From JAJYUU01 sp963822955 (GTDB lineage: Bacteria > Actinomycetota > Actinomycetes > Streptosporangiales > Streptosporangiaceae): 64,000 bases of DNA. The stretch spans positions 1,922,001 to 1,986,000 of the forward strand of contig CAWGJS010000002.1 of the NCBI GenBank assembly GCA_963822955.1, given 5' to 3'. Under the pieces are notes generated by a model that made no database searches, was not told the DNA's origin, and saw nothing but the letters and a program-made list of their open reading frames with translations. Shown one piece after another: positions 35,298-45,720 of the stretch. The position numbers were made by a program, and so were the translations under genes. Numbering within the stretch: the stretch's first letter is position 1; each line of letters opens with the position of its first letter.

Positions 35298-36169
35298 CCC
35301 GACTTGCTGATGATCTCGCTGGTGACCCATCGTGCGACCTTCTCGGGATACGGGGCCGGCAACCCCAGAACGATGTGCCGGAAACCGGCGTCGGTAGCCT
35401 CGGCGCTCGCGTCCCTGGTGTCGCCCGGATGGTCGTAGGAGACCGCCAGGAAGATCGATCGGGTGATCGAGGCAGGGTCGCGGCCTGCCTCGGCGCAGAA
35501 GCGGTCCAGCAGGGCGCTGCGCTGGACGGCGTCGTCGATGTCACCACCGGGGATGTTCCACACGTCCGCATGCTCTGCGACGACACGCAGCGTCGCGGTA
35601 GAGCGTCCCCCGATCACTACCGGCGGATGAGGTCGCTGGACCGGTTTGGGGTTGCAGAATGCTCCGGTCAGGTGGAGGTAGGTGCCGTCAAAGTCGAATG
35701 GCTCGGCCTCGGTCCACAGCCGCCGGATGACCACGCACGCTTCGGCGAGGCTGCCCACGGCGTCAGCGGCGTCATGATAGGGCAGCCCGTAGGCGTCATA
35801 CTCGCGCCGGGCCCACGGGATGCTAGGCCGTGATCCGGCGCCGATCCCGAATTCGAGCCGCCCACCGGAGACAATGTCGACGGTCGCCGCAATCTTGGCC
35901 AGCATCGCAGGCGGCCGGAAGCGGTTGCTGGTCACCAGCAGCCCCAGGCGCAGCCGCTCGGTTTGTGCGGCGAGCGCGGGGAGCAGTGTCCAGCCCTCGA
36001 AGATTGGCCCAGCGGGGTCGCCGCCGATCGGCATCAGGTGGTCGAACAACCACGCATGCTCGATCTGCGGTATCGCGTCCGCCTCTTTCCAGACCCGCAG
36101 GACGTCGTGATAGCTGACCTGCTGCGGAGCGGTCGAGATCCCGAACCGCGCTCCGGTCGTGGGCGACAT
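35294..36169 (-). CDS. LLM-class F420-dependent oxidoreductase
   Basis: 291-residue luciferase-like TIM-barrel enzyme expected to use coenzyme F420. Family segments are WLFDHLMPIGGDPAGPIFEGW, LRLGLLVTSNRFRPP, IVSGGRLEFGIGAG and PVVIGGRSTATLRVVAEHAD. The substrate is unknown; relatives act on hydride-accepting natural products, nitro-compounds or sugars. It starts at ATG 36169. A tetR gene is divergent 105 bp away, with a strong inverted repeat between, so expression is probably induced by a small molecule. Confidence 0.9.
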   Translation of the reverse strand: MSPTTGARFGISTAPQQVSYHDVLRVWKEADAIPQIEHAWLFDHLMPIGGDPAGPIFEGWTLLPALAAQTERLRLGLLVTSNRFRPPAMLAKIAATVDIVSGGRLEFGIGAGSRPSIPWARREYDAYGLPYHDAADAVGSLAEACVVIRRLWTEAEPFDFDGTYLHLTGAFCNPKPVQRPHPPVVIGGRSTATLRVVAEHADVWNIPGGDIDDAVQRSALLDRFCAEAGRDPASITRSIFLAVSYDHPGDTRDASAEATDAGFRHIVLGLPAPYPEKVARWVTSEIISKSG

Positions 36170-36201
36170 GAGTCCGTAGTCCTCCGGTCTGGCAGAATAG
36201 C

Positions 36202-36246
36202 AAGCGGAACGTTGCTCCGCCCATCATATGGAGCACTGTTCCGCTT
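36202..36246. promoter_or_regulatory. Inverted-repeat operator between LLM gene and tetR
   Basis: Arms of 17 bp (AAGCGGAACGTTGCTCC and GGAGCACTGTTCCGCTT) match at 15 of 17 positions around an 11-bp centre. The centre-to-centre size and site between divergent genes fit a TetR operator covering both promoters. The arms themselves contain the half-motif GGAAC/GTTCC. Confidence 0.7.
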
Positions 36247-36274
36247 TGCAACCTGGCGACGGGGAGAACCGGCG

Positions 36275-36862
36275 GTGTCCCACGTACGAGCCGAGCGGAC
36301 GGCCGCGCCGAAACGGGCCGACGCCCGACGCAACGAGCAGACCCTGCTTGAGGCCGCTGCCGCCGTGTTCGTCGTCTCTGGCGTGGAAGCGCCGGTACGT
36401 AACATCGCGGCGGCGGCTGGAGTCGGGATGGGTACGATCTACCGCCACTTCCCGACCAGGGCAGACCTCATCATCGCCGTGTACCGTCACCAGGTCGAGG
36501 CCTGCGCCGAAGCCGGACCAGCCCTGCTGGCGAGCAGCAGCACACCGCACGCCGCACTGACGCAGTGGGTCGACCTCTTCGTTGACTTCCTGATCACCAA
36601 GCACGGGCTTGCCGCGGCGCTGCAGTCCGACAAGGCCCGGTTCGAGACTCTGCACGCTTACTTTCTGGACCGCCTCGTGCCCGTCTGCTCGCAGCTGCTC
36701 GACGCCGCTGTCACTGCTGGCGAGATTCGCCGGGACATCGATGCCTACGAGCTCATGCGCGCTATCGGCAGCCTGTGCGTGAGTGTCGACGGCGACTCGC
36801 GCTATGACGCGCGTCGCATGGTCGGGCTACTCATCGCCGGGCTGCTTCAGTCGCACCCTTAG
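36275..36862 (+). CDS. TetR-family regulator
   Basis: 195-residue TetR protein. The helix-turn-helix is RNIAAAAGVGMGTIYRHFPT near residues 48-67, followed by a helical ligand domain with FVDFLITKHGLAAALQSDK and the usual C-terminal GLLIAGLLQ. GTG 36275 is preceded by GGGGAG at 8 nt. It is divergent from the F420-type oxidoreductase and probably represses it through the 36202-36246 repeat. It ends in a 4-bp stop-stop overlap with the convergent LpdA-like gene. Confidence 0.9.
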   Translation: MSHVRAERTAAPKRADARRNEQTLLEAAAAVFVVSGVEAPVRNIAAAAGVGMGTIYRHFPTRADLIIAVYRHQVEACAEAGPALLASSSTPHAALTQWVDLFVDFLITKHGLAAALQSDKARFETLHAYFLDRLVPVCSQLLDAAVTAGEIRRDIDAYELMRAIGSLCVSVDGDSRYDARRMVGLLIAGLLQSHP

Positions 36863-38259
36863 TCAGACATGCCCTCCGCAGGCTGCATCAGCTTGCGCGC
36901 CGCCTCGGTCAGGCTGCCCGACAGCGACGGGTACACCGCGAACGTATGCGCGAGGTGGTCGACACTAAGCTGCCGCTCTACGGCGAGTGAGACGGCAAGG
37001 ATCAGCTCGCTCGCCCGCGGCGCCACGATCACGCCGCCGAGGACAGTTCCGGTGCTACGGCGTGCGATCAGCTTGACGAACCCATCCCGGAAGCCCTGCA
37101 TCTTGGCCCGGGCATTGGTCGCGAGCGGTTGCTTGACAACCACCGCATCCGCCATCTCTCCGGATGCCACAGCCTCCTCCGGGACACCGACAGTGGCAAT
37201 CTCCGGGTCGGTGAAGATCGTCGCCGCGACGTTGCTGAGCCGCAGCGGCTTGACCGCCTCGCCGAGCGCATGCCACATCGCGATCCGGCCCTGCATGGCC
37301 GCAACGGACGCCAGCATGAGAACTCCGGTGCAGTCGCCGGCCGCATAGACGCCCGGCGCGGACGTCCGTGAGACCTTATCGACCGGCACGAATCCGTGCA
37401 CGTCAACCGCGATGCCTGCCTCGGCGAGCCCGAGGCCGCCGGTGTTCGGGACCATCCCCACAGTCAGCAGGCAATGCGTGCCGCGAACCGTCCGGCCGTC
37501 GCTCAGGGTGACCGAGACGCCATCACTGGTCCGAGTGACCCGCTCGGCCCTGGACTTGCTGAGCACTGTCATGCCCCGCCGCCTGAAGACGTCCTCGACC
37601 ACCATCGCGGCATCCGCGTCCTCGTGCGGCAGCATCCGATCGCGCGAGGAGATCAGCGTCACCTGCGAGCCGAGCGCCTGGTAAGCGCTGGCGAATTCCG
37701 CGCCGGTAACACCGGAGCCGACGACGATCAGCTCCTGGGGCAACGTGTCCAGCTCGTACAGCTGCCGCCAGGTAAGGATCCGCTCTCCGTCCGGCTCGGA
37801 GCCGGGCAGCACCCGCGGCTGCGCGCCGGTTGCGATCAGGACCGCATCAGCCTCGATCTCGTTATCACCCGCCACGACGCGATGCGGGCCGCTGAGGCGG
37901 GCGGTGCCGGCGACGACCTTGACCCCTTCGGCCGATAGCCGGGAAGCAACATCAGCAGACTGCGCCCTCGCCAGCGACTGGACCCTCGCGTACAGGCGGG
38001 GTGCATCGAGCAGGGCTGCCTCGTTCCCGTCCTCATTGATCCTGACTCCCAGGCTCGGCGAGCCTTCGATCGCCGCCATCATGGTCGAGGTCGCGATGAG
38101 CGTCTTCGACGGCACGCAGTCCGTCAGCACGCAGGCCCCGCCGAGGCCATCCCGCTCGATCACGGTGACATCAGCGCCGAGTTGCGCGGCGACCAGGGCA
38201 GCCTCATACCCACCCGGCCCGCCGCCGATGATCGCGATAGTCGCGTGCGGCTGGCTCAC
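36859..38259 (-). CDS. LpdA-like NAD(P)H:quinone/flavoprotein disulfide reductase
   Basis: 466-residue pyridine nucleotide-disulfide oxidoreductase. The FAD site is IAIIGGGPGGYEAALVAAQ, the NAD(P) site VVGSGVTGAEFASAYQALG, and the second FAD site GVYAAGDCTG. A CX4C pair (C43, C48 in GGACVLTDCVPSK) is kept. The C-terminal region reads FAVYPSLSGSLTEAARKL, so the His-x4-Glu catalytic pair of true dihydrolipoamide dehydrogenases is missing. That places it with LpdA (Rv3303c-type) quinone reductases. The start is GTG 38259. A role in redox defence is inferred from relatives. Confidence 0.88.
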   Translation of the reverse strand: MSQPHATIAIIGGGPGGYEAALVAAQLGADVTVIERDGLGGACVLTDCVPSKTLIATSTMMAAIEGSPSLGVRINEDGNEAALLDAPRLYARVQSLARAQSADVASRLSAEGVKVVAGTARLSGPHRVVAGDNEIEADAVLIATGAQPRVLPGSEPDGERILTWRQLYELDTLPQELIVVGSGVTGAEFASAYQALGSQVTLISSRDRMLPHEDADAAMVVEDVFRRRGMTVLSKSRAERVTRTSDGVSVTLSDGRTVRGTHCLLTVGMVPNTGGLGLAEAGIAVDVHGFVPVDKVSRTSAPGVYAAGDCTGVLMLASVAAMQGRIAMWHALGEAVKPLRLSNVAATIFTDPEIATVGVPEEAVASGEMADAVVVKQPLATNARAKMQGFRDGFVKLIARRSTGTVLGGVIVAPRASELILAVSLAVERQLSVDHLAHTFAVYPSLSGSLTEAARKLMQPAEGMSD

Positions 38260-38377
38260 GTTTTCCCATTCTGTCCTATCCAGCGGGGGCGGAGCGCATC
38301 GGCACCGGCAGGAACGGCACCGCGGTACGGCCCAGTTAGCCAGCATCGCGGCCGGCGGCCTCGTAACCTTGTCCTTC

Positions 38378-38827
38378 GTGGCGATATACGCGGCATACGG
38401 CAGCAATATGGATCCGGCGCAGATGGCGCGCCGCTGCCCGCACTCGCCGCAGCAGGGCACCGGCTGGCTGGAAGGCTGGCGGCTGACCTTCGGCGGCGCT
38501 GATCTTGGCTGGCAGGGCGCTCTGGCCACGGTGGTCGAGGACAGGGCCGAGCGCGTCTTCGTGGTGCTCTACGAGGTATCCGAGGCCGACGAGGCGTCGC
38601 TCGACCGCTGGGACGGTGCCGAGCTGGGCTACTACCGCAAGTCCAAGGTGCGTGTCAGCACGCTGGATGGCGACGTGCTCGCCTGGCTCTACGTACTCGA
38701 CGACTACGAGGGCGGCCTCCCCTCGGCCGGCTATCTCGGCATCATGGCGGACGCTGCCGAGGCGGCCGGGGCGCCCTCGGACTATGTCAGCGAGCTGCGC
38801 CTCCGCCCGTGCATTGCGGGCGGCTAG
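38378..38827 (+). CDS. Gamma-glutamylcyclotransferase-like protein
   Basis: 149-residue protein with the GGCT fold. The substrate loop YAAYGSNMDP opens the protein, and FGGADLGWQGALATVVED plus VVLYEVSEADEASLDRWDGA follow as in AIG2/GGCT families. The conserved acid is probably E in YEVSEADEASLD. These enzymes release 5-oxoproline from gamma-glutamyl compounds; in actinobacteria, which use mycothiol, the substrate is unclear. The start is GTG 38378. It is divergent from the LpdA-like gene and overlaps the amidohydrolase stop by 4 bp. Confidence 0.8.
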   Translation: MAIYAAYGSNMDPAQMARRCPHSPQQGTGWLEGWRLTFGGADLGWQGALATVVEDRAERVFVVLYEVSEADEASLDRWDGAELGYYRKSKVRVSTLDGDVLAWLYVLDDYEGGLPSAGYLGIMADAAEAAGAPSDYVSELRLRPCIAGG

Positions 38828-40095
38828 GCCAGCGCGGCGTCGGTCGCCGGCGACTCGCTGGCTGTGGAGCCGGGCATGGCGCCGGGAGCGATCGTGCCGG
38901 CGTCTAGCATCGCCGTGAGCGCCGTCGCCGCCATCAGGCGCACGCCATAGCCGATCGCCCGCTCGTCAACGTCGAACACGGCCTGGTGAATGTCAAAGTC
39001 GGCAGCCGATCCGGGCGCCCTGGTGCCGAGCCGGGCCAGGGCGCCGGGGATGGAGTCCAGGTACCAGGCAAAATCCTCCCCACCCAGGCTCTGCGGGGCC
39101 TCGGTGATCGAATCCGGGCCGAGCACCCGGTCCGCGGCGGCCTCGAACATGGCCGTGCTGATCGCCTCGTTCACCGTCGGCGGGACGTTGCGCTGGTAAC
39201 TGATCTCCGGAAGCACGCCGTACGCGCTCGCCACTGACTCGAGCAGCGCCTTCACCAGGTCCGGCGCCTCGTGCCAGGCGGCGTCGTCGAGGCAGCGGAC
39301 TGTACCCTCGACGATGCCGTCATCGGGGATCGCGTTGGCGGCAGAGCCCGCGCTCACCCGGCCCCAGACCAGGCTAAGGCTGGAACGAGGGTCGACCCGG
39401 CGAGACAACGCCGCCGGCAGCTCGGTGATGATCTTCCCCAGGGCGAACACCAGGTCAGCAGTCAGATGCGGGCGCGCCGTGTGCCCGCCCGGGCCGGTTA
39501 CCTTCACCGTCAGCTTGTCGCAGGCGGCGGTGATGGGGCCCGTCCTGGTGCCGATCTTGCCGACGTCCAGGCGCGGATCGCAGTGCAGCGCGAAGATGCG
39601 GTCGACCGAGGCGATGCCGCCGGCCGCCATGACGTCGATCGCACCGCCGGGAACCTCCTCGGCCGGCTGGAAGATCAGCCGGACCTTGCCCGGCAGGGCC
39701 CGCATGGCAGCCGCGCGGGCTAGGAACAGCCCCGTGCCCAGCAGGATGGCCGTGTGCACGTCGTGCCCGCAGGCGTGACAAGCGCCCCGGTTCAGCGACC
39801 GGTACGGCACGTCTTTCTCGTCGTTGATCGGCAGCGCGTCGATATCGGCGCGCAGCGCCACGACGCGCGTGTCCGGCAGGCCTTCCCCGATGTCGACGAT
39901 CAGGCCGGTGCCCTTCGGCAGGATGGCCGGCTTCAGGCCCGCGGCCTCGAGGCGGAGCGCAATCCGCCTGGTGGTGCGGTACTCGTGGTATCCGGTCTCG
40001 GGGTGAGCGTGCAGGTCCCGCCGGAACTCGGTAAGTTCCGGCCCGTGCCCGGCCAGGAACGCGTCGAGCTCACCCTCGAGGTCATGCTCGGCCAT
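38824..40095 (-). CDS. M20-family amidohydrolase
   Basis: 423-residue metal-dependent amidohydrolase of the M20D type (hippurate/IAA-amino-acid hydrolase, AmiA/AmiB-like). Metal ligands are in CHACGHDVHTAI, FQPAEEVPGGA and LGGEDFAWYL, and RRDLHAHPETGYHEYRTT is the family start. GPGGHTARP lies in the lid domain. Substrates are N-acyl amino acids or related amides; which one is unknown. ATG 40095. The adjacency of LpdA- and AmiA/B-type genes is also seen in Mycobacterium, supporting orthology. Confidence 0.92.
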   Translation of the reverse strand: MAEHDLEGELDAFLAGHGPELTEFRRDLHAHPETGYHEYRTTRRIALRLEAAGLKPAILPKGTGLIVDIGEGLPDTRVVALRADIDALPINDEKDVPYRSLNRGACHACGHDVHTAILLGTGLFLARAAAMRALPGKVRLIFQPAEEVPGGAIDVMAAGGIASVDRIFALHCDPRLDVGKIGTRTGPITAACDKLTVKVTGPGGHTARPHLTADLVFALGKIITELPAALSRRVDPRSSLSLVWGRVSAGSAANAIPDDGIVEGTVRCLDDAAWHEAPDLVKALLESVASAYGVLPEISYQRNVPPTVNEAISTAMFEAAADRVLGPDSITEAPQSLGGEDFAWYLDSIPGALARLGTRAPGSAADFDIHQAVFDVDERAIGYGVRLMAATALTAMLDAGTIAPGAMPGSTASESPATDAALA

Positions 40096-40613
40096 TAGCT
40101 GCCTCCCCGTTGAGACTTCCCTGGTCGGCTCTCCGGGCTGCTGATCTGCGCCGCATGGTGTCGACGCTTAGCGGCTTATCCATCTGAACCTCGAACTCAC
40201 TCCAGTCCGCTAGCAAGCGAGGCCGGTCCGGGATTACGACAATGCCTGACGGCACCAGATCCCGGGCCTGAGCCCAGTAACATGCCCGCTCCAGAACTGC
40301 TCCGGCGTCCCTCGCACCGGAAATGCGTTACGCGGGTTATTCCCCGCTCGCGCCGCTAGGTACCAGCCGTTACGGCTCTCAAACCCGCGCACGCGAACCG
40401 GCTAACCCGTGATCCTGCTCGCAAGCAACAAGCGCTGTCCGACAAGATCAGTGAGGCGCCTACTCGCGCCCCGACGTTCTGGCCAATCGCTGACGACATT
40501 CGCTCTACTGGCCAGCATGTTACCGCGTGGGATTGCGCGTCCGCTGACGATGCAGGATTGTCGCGCAGCGGGCGTTCGGGCTGCTTCCGGGACACCAGCG
40601 GTGGCTGAGGGCC
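40096..40613. other. 518-bp region, mostly non-coding
   Basis: No convincing gene. A minus-strand frame from 40327 down to a TGA at 40082 is free of stops for 82 codons, with segments like ACYWAQARDLVPSGIVVIPD and LLADWSEFEVQMDKP that look protein-like. It lacks a good start (GTG 40255 gives 57 residues) and overlaps the amidohydrolase start. It may be a gene remnant. The rest shows only mixed composition and no strong dyad. Confidence 0.4.
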
Positions 40614-42194
<1,581 letters not shown>

Positions 42195-42524
42195 GTCCCA
42201 AGCGTACGGCGCGCATGCGGACCCGATCGTTGTGAAGTGCGCCACGCTCGCGGCTGAGCCTCACCGCCCGCCAGTGCCGGCTGGCCAGCTCAACTGGCCG
42301 GCGGCGCCGGTCAAAGCTTTCGCAAAGTCTCGGCCGTTCGTCATGGCTACACCCGATACGGCCGGAATATGCCGAGTGGCAAATACGAGACGTACGGGCA
42401 ATGTCACCATGCGTAGTCGAAGTACGTCGGGCATCGCCGCATAATCTGCGCTCTGCCCGGCAGCGATATCAGCCTGACGCTCCGGATCATCCGGCCAGCT
42501 GACCGCGGAAATCAGAGGTACGGG
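42195..42524. other. 330-bp divergent intergenic region
   Basis: Separates the divergent mutase and carboxypeptidase genes and should hold both promoters. A near-perfect hairpin (GCTGGCCAG at 42280-42288 against CTGGCCGGC at 42294-42302) is present. I see no other gene or strong operator. Confidence 0.4.
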
Positions 42525-43784
42525 ATGAGGACTCGCGCGCGCTCCCTGGCCGCGCTGGCCGCCGGCGCGGCGCTCACCGCCCTCGCTTGCCCGGTCGCGA
42601 TTGCCGTCCCGGCCGCCGGGCCAGCCACGGTCATCCGGCTGACGACTAGCGCGCGCACTAACGGCTCCGCGCATGCACCTGGCGCTGTCCAGGCGGCCGC
42701 CGCCACGCAGCCCGTCACTGCGCCCAGTCCCGGCAGCCGTGCCGCCCGCAGGGTCGGCGGCCCGCTGATGGCAAGTCGCGGCGAGGTGGTCCACGAGCCG
42801 GCCCGCGGCGCTGAGCCGCTGCCCAGCATCCCGGCGTCCGCGTGGGTCATTGCTAACGCCGATACCGGTCAGGTGCTCGCTGCCAAGGACCCGCACGGCC
42901 AGTTCGGGCCGGCCAGCACGCTCAAGGTGCTGACTGCTGTCACGCTTATCCCGCTGCTCAATCCGGACGGAATGATCGTCGCGAGCAGGCTGGCGACCTC
43001 GCAGCAGCCGACCTCGGCCTTCCTGATCACGGGCCGCGCGTACCGGGTGTCCGACCTGTTCCGGGCCCTGCTGCTCATTTCCGCCAATGACGCCGCGGTG
43101 GCGCTTGCCCAGAGCACCGGCTCACTCGCCAGGGGCATGGCCCTCATCAATGCCGAGGCCCGGCATCTGCAGGCCTATGACGTCGTGGCCAAGCTGCCGA
43201 ACGGCCTGCCGGCGGCTGGCCAGGTCACTTCCGCCTACGATCAGGCGCTCATCGCGCGGCAGGCGCTGGCAATGCCGGCGTTCATGAAGTACGACTCCAC
43301 CCATGCCGCCAGGCTCGAGCTGAAGCCAGGTGACTGGGAGACGCTGGTCAACCAGAACTACCTGCTCACCCGGTACCGCGGCGGCATTGGCGGCAAGATC
43401 GGCTGGACCGTGAGCTCAGAGGCCACCTACGTCGGTCTCGCCAGGCGTAACGGCCTCACGCTGATCGCCACCGTGCTGCACTGCACCTCGCTGCAGGAGA
43501 TTACGTCGGCCGAGCGCCTGCTGAACTGGGGCTTCGCGATGAACGGCCGGGTCAAGCCGGTCGGCACGCTGGTTCCCCCGCTGGCCACGACGGCAGCCGT
43601 CACTCACGCGCGTCGTGCCGCGAAGCCGGCCAGAGTTGCCCTAACCGGCGCGCAGCCGGGCAGCGGCGGCAGCGCGGGCAACTACGCGCTCGCAGCGGGC
43701 GGAGTGGTAGTCGCCGCGCTCGGCCTCGTCGGGCTGCTGCGGACGCGCCGTCGGCCCGACGCTGGACATCGTCCGCCGCAATAG
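42525..43784 (+). CDS. D-alanyl-D-alanine carboxypeptidase (peptidase S11)
   Basis: 419-residue penicillin-binding protein that trims the terminal D-Ala of peptidoglycan stem peptides. A signal peptide covers about residues 1-31, then a Pro/Ala-rich linker to residue 100. Active-site motifs are S131-T-L-K134 and S186-A-N188. The third motif is K291-I-G (GGKIGWT) where KTG is usual. A C-terminal transmembrane helix (about 390-407) and RRRP tail anchor it. ATG 42525 follows GAGG at 6 nt. A periplasmic-side, membrane-anchored enzyme is expected; the KIG variant may alter activity. Confidence 0.9.
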   Translation: MRTRARSLAALAAGAALTALACPVAIAVPAAGPATVIRLTTSARTNGSAHAPGAVQAAAATQPVTAPSPGSRAARRVGGPLMASRGEVVHEPARGAEPLPSIPASAWVIANADTGQVLAAKDPHGQFGPASTLKVLTAVTLIPLLNPDGMIVASRLATSQQPTSAFLITGRAYRVSDLFRALLLISANDAAVALAQSTGSLARGMALINAEARHLQAYDVVAKLPNGLPAAGQVTSAYDQALIARQALAMPAFMKYDSTHAARLELKPGDWETLVNQNYLLTRYRGGIGGKIGWTVSSEATYVGLARRNGLTLIATVLHCTSLQEITSAERLLNWGFAMNGRVKPVGTLVPPLATTAAVTHARRAAKPARVALTGAQPGSGGSAGNYALAAGGVVVAALGLVGLLRTRRRPDAGHRPPQ

Positions 43785-43814
43785 CCACCGCGACGCGCAG
43801 CGCTACGGCGGCGG

Positions 43815-44430
43815 TCAGCGGGTCTGCGCTGGCTCCGCCTCGGCTGGCTCCGTCTCGGCCTTGTCGGCGTCACGCGGGCGGCCGCCGAATACCTTGACCG
43901 GCGTGATGCGGGCCCGGCTTCGTGTGGCCGGCGCAGTGCCGTCGGCCTGTGCAGCCGCACTCTTATGCGCAGTGTCGCTGACTGCCACCACGGTGAACCT
44001 GCCGAGCACCAGCGCTGCCAGGAAGACGATCACGACGCCGAGGCCGGTGAAGAAGCCAACCTGCTCGAGCAGCGTCATGCTGCTGCCGCCAACCGGAACG
44101 CCTGCGGTCGGCAGGCTCGGCCAGCGCGCGGCTATCAGGCCGCCGATGCGCGAACCAGGCGCCGGCCAGCGCGGCCAGCCAGGCCCCGATCACTGCCGAC
44201 GGGCGGAACCGGCTCAGCAGCACGACGAGCCCGCCCGCGAGCGTCACGACGCCCGGCAGCACTTCCAGCCACATCCGGCCGGACGTCGCGGTCCACACTC
44301 GGTCGGGTGTGTAGGCGTAGTGGAAGTAAGGACCCACGAACGGGATCAGCGCGCCCCAGATGCCAAGCAGGACGAGCAGGAAGCCACTCAGCGCACCGCG
44401 GCTGCGCCGGACGCGAAGCGTCCCAGCCAT
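43815..44430 (-). pseudogene. Membrane protein gene with frameshift
   Basis: Two overlapping minus-strand frames make one membrane protein. The first (ATG 44430, GGGGAG 8 nt upstream) has three helices: SGFLLVLLGIWGALIPFVG, LEVLPGVVTLAGGLVVLL, and IGAWLAALAGAWFA. Beyond that it turns into Arg-rich nonsense. The second frame resumes with SRIGGLIAARWPSLPTAG and a fourth helix (TGLGVVIVFLAALVLG), then a polar tail. The register change is near 44140-44155. Family unknown, but such proteins are widespread in actinobacteria. It could be a true pseudogene or a base error. Confidence 0.7.
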
Positions 44431-44546
44431 GTTGATCACTCCCCTGGCAGGCGCTCGGGGTAGTAAGCCTGCCGGCGCGCAGCTACCCGCAGGTTCTGCG
44501 TGTACACATCAGCGCAGCCGCGACCGGCAGATGCGCGCACACGCGG

Positions 44547-45557
44547 CTAGCCGATCGCGGAGGGCAGGAAGCCGACCCGGTCACGCACCCGTGCCATGGT
44601 CGCGGCAGCGATCACGTGCGCCTTGGCGGCCCCGGCGCCGAGCAGCCTGTCAAGCCCCGACTCGTCGGCAAGCAGCTTCTCGGTCCGCTCGCGGATCGGC
44701 GCCAGGGCGTCGACCACCACTTCGGCCAGGTCCTTCTTGAACGTCCCGTAACCAGCACCCGCGTATCGCTTCTCCAGGTCCGCCAGCGGCTCGCCGGCCA
44801 GCGCGGAGTAGATGCGCAGCAAGTTCGTGACGCCAGGCTTAGCCGCCTCGTCGACGCGGATCTCGACATCGGGGTCAGTGACGGCCCTCATGATCTTCCG
44901 CCGGATCGATACCGGGTCCTCGAGCACATCGATGATGCCCTGCGGCGTCGACGCCGACTTGCTCATCTTGATCGACGGATCCTGCAGGTCAGCGATCTTG
45001 GCGACCTCCGGCAGGATGTACGGGCCAGGGACAACGAACGTCGGGCCGAATCGGCTGTTGAACCGCTGGGCCAGGTCTCTGGTCAGCTCCAGGTGCTGGC
45101 GCTGATCCTCGCCCACTGGCACCTGGTCAGCGTCATAGATCAGGATGTCGGCAGCCTGCAGGATCGGGTAAGTGAACAGCCCGACGCTGGCAGACTCGGC
45201 CCCGCCCTTGGCTGACTTGTCCTTGAACTGGACCATCCTGCTGGCCTCGCCGAAGCCGGTCATGCAGGCCAGCACCCAGGCCAGCTCGGGATGCTCGGGT
45301 ACGTGACTTTGCACGAACACTGTCGACCGGTCGGCGTCCAGGCCGGCGGCGAACAGCTGAGCAGCGGCCACCCTGCTCCGGCGGCGAAGCTGGGCCGGAT
45401 CTTGCGGCACGGTGATCGCATGCAGGTCGACGACGCAGTAGAAGGTGTCGTGGGTCTCCTGCAGGGCCACCCACTGGCGTAGCGCGCCCAGGTAGTTGCC
45501 GATGTGGAAGGAGTCGGCAGTGGGCTGGATGCCGGAGAGCACGCGCGGTCGGGGCAT
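44547..45557 (-). CDS. trpS: Tryptophanyl-tRNA synthetase
   Basis: Class I aminoacyl-tRNA synthetase that charges tRNA-Trp, 336 residues. The HIGH-type motif is H18-I-G-N21, and the KMSKS loop is at 197-201. TYPILQAADILIYDADQVPVG and DQRQHLELTRDLAQRFN are typical substrate-binding segments. TAGACT lies 6 nt before the ATG with no ribosome-binding site, fitting leaderless transcription. It lies 163 bp downstream of glpD on the same strand. Confidence 0.97.
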   Translation of the reverse strand: MPRPRVLSGIQPTADSFHIGNYLGALRQWVALQETHDTFYCVVDLHAITVPQDPAQLRRRSRVAAAQLFAAGLDADRSTVFVQSHVPEHPELAWVLACMTGFGEASRMVQFKDKSAKGGAESASVGLFTYPILQAADILIYDADQVPVGEDQRQHLELTRDLAQRFNSRFGPTFVVPGPYILPEVAKIADLQDPSIKMSKSASTPQGIIDVLEDPVSIRRKIMRAVTDPDVEIRVDEAAKPGVTNLLRIYSALAGEPLADLEKRYAGAGYGTFKKDLAEVVVDALAPIRERTEKLLADESGLDRLLGAGAAKAHVIAAATMARVRDRVGFLPSAIG

Positions 45558-45720
45558 GATCGAAGTCTAGTTGCGGCCGCGACCTTGCCCTGCGCGCACC
45601 CGCCAGGACGACCATGGCCGACTTTGCACCCGCTACGCGCATCACAAGCCGGATATTAGTCAGCAAAAGCTCGCCGCGGGGCACCGGAACGGGTGCCATG
45701 TCGCAGCCGACCCGGAAGGC

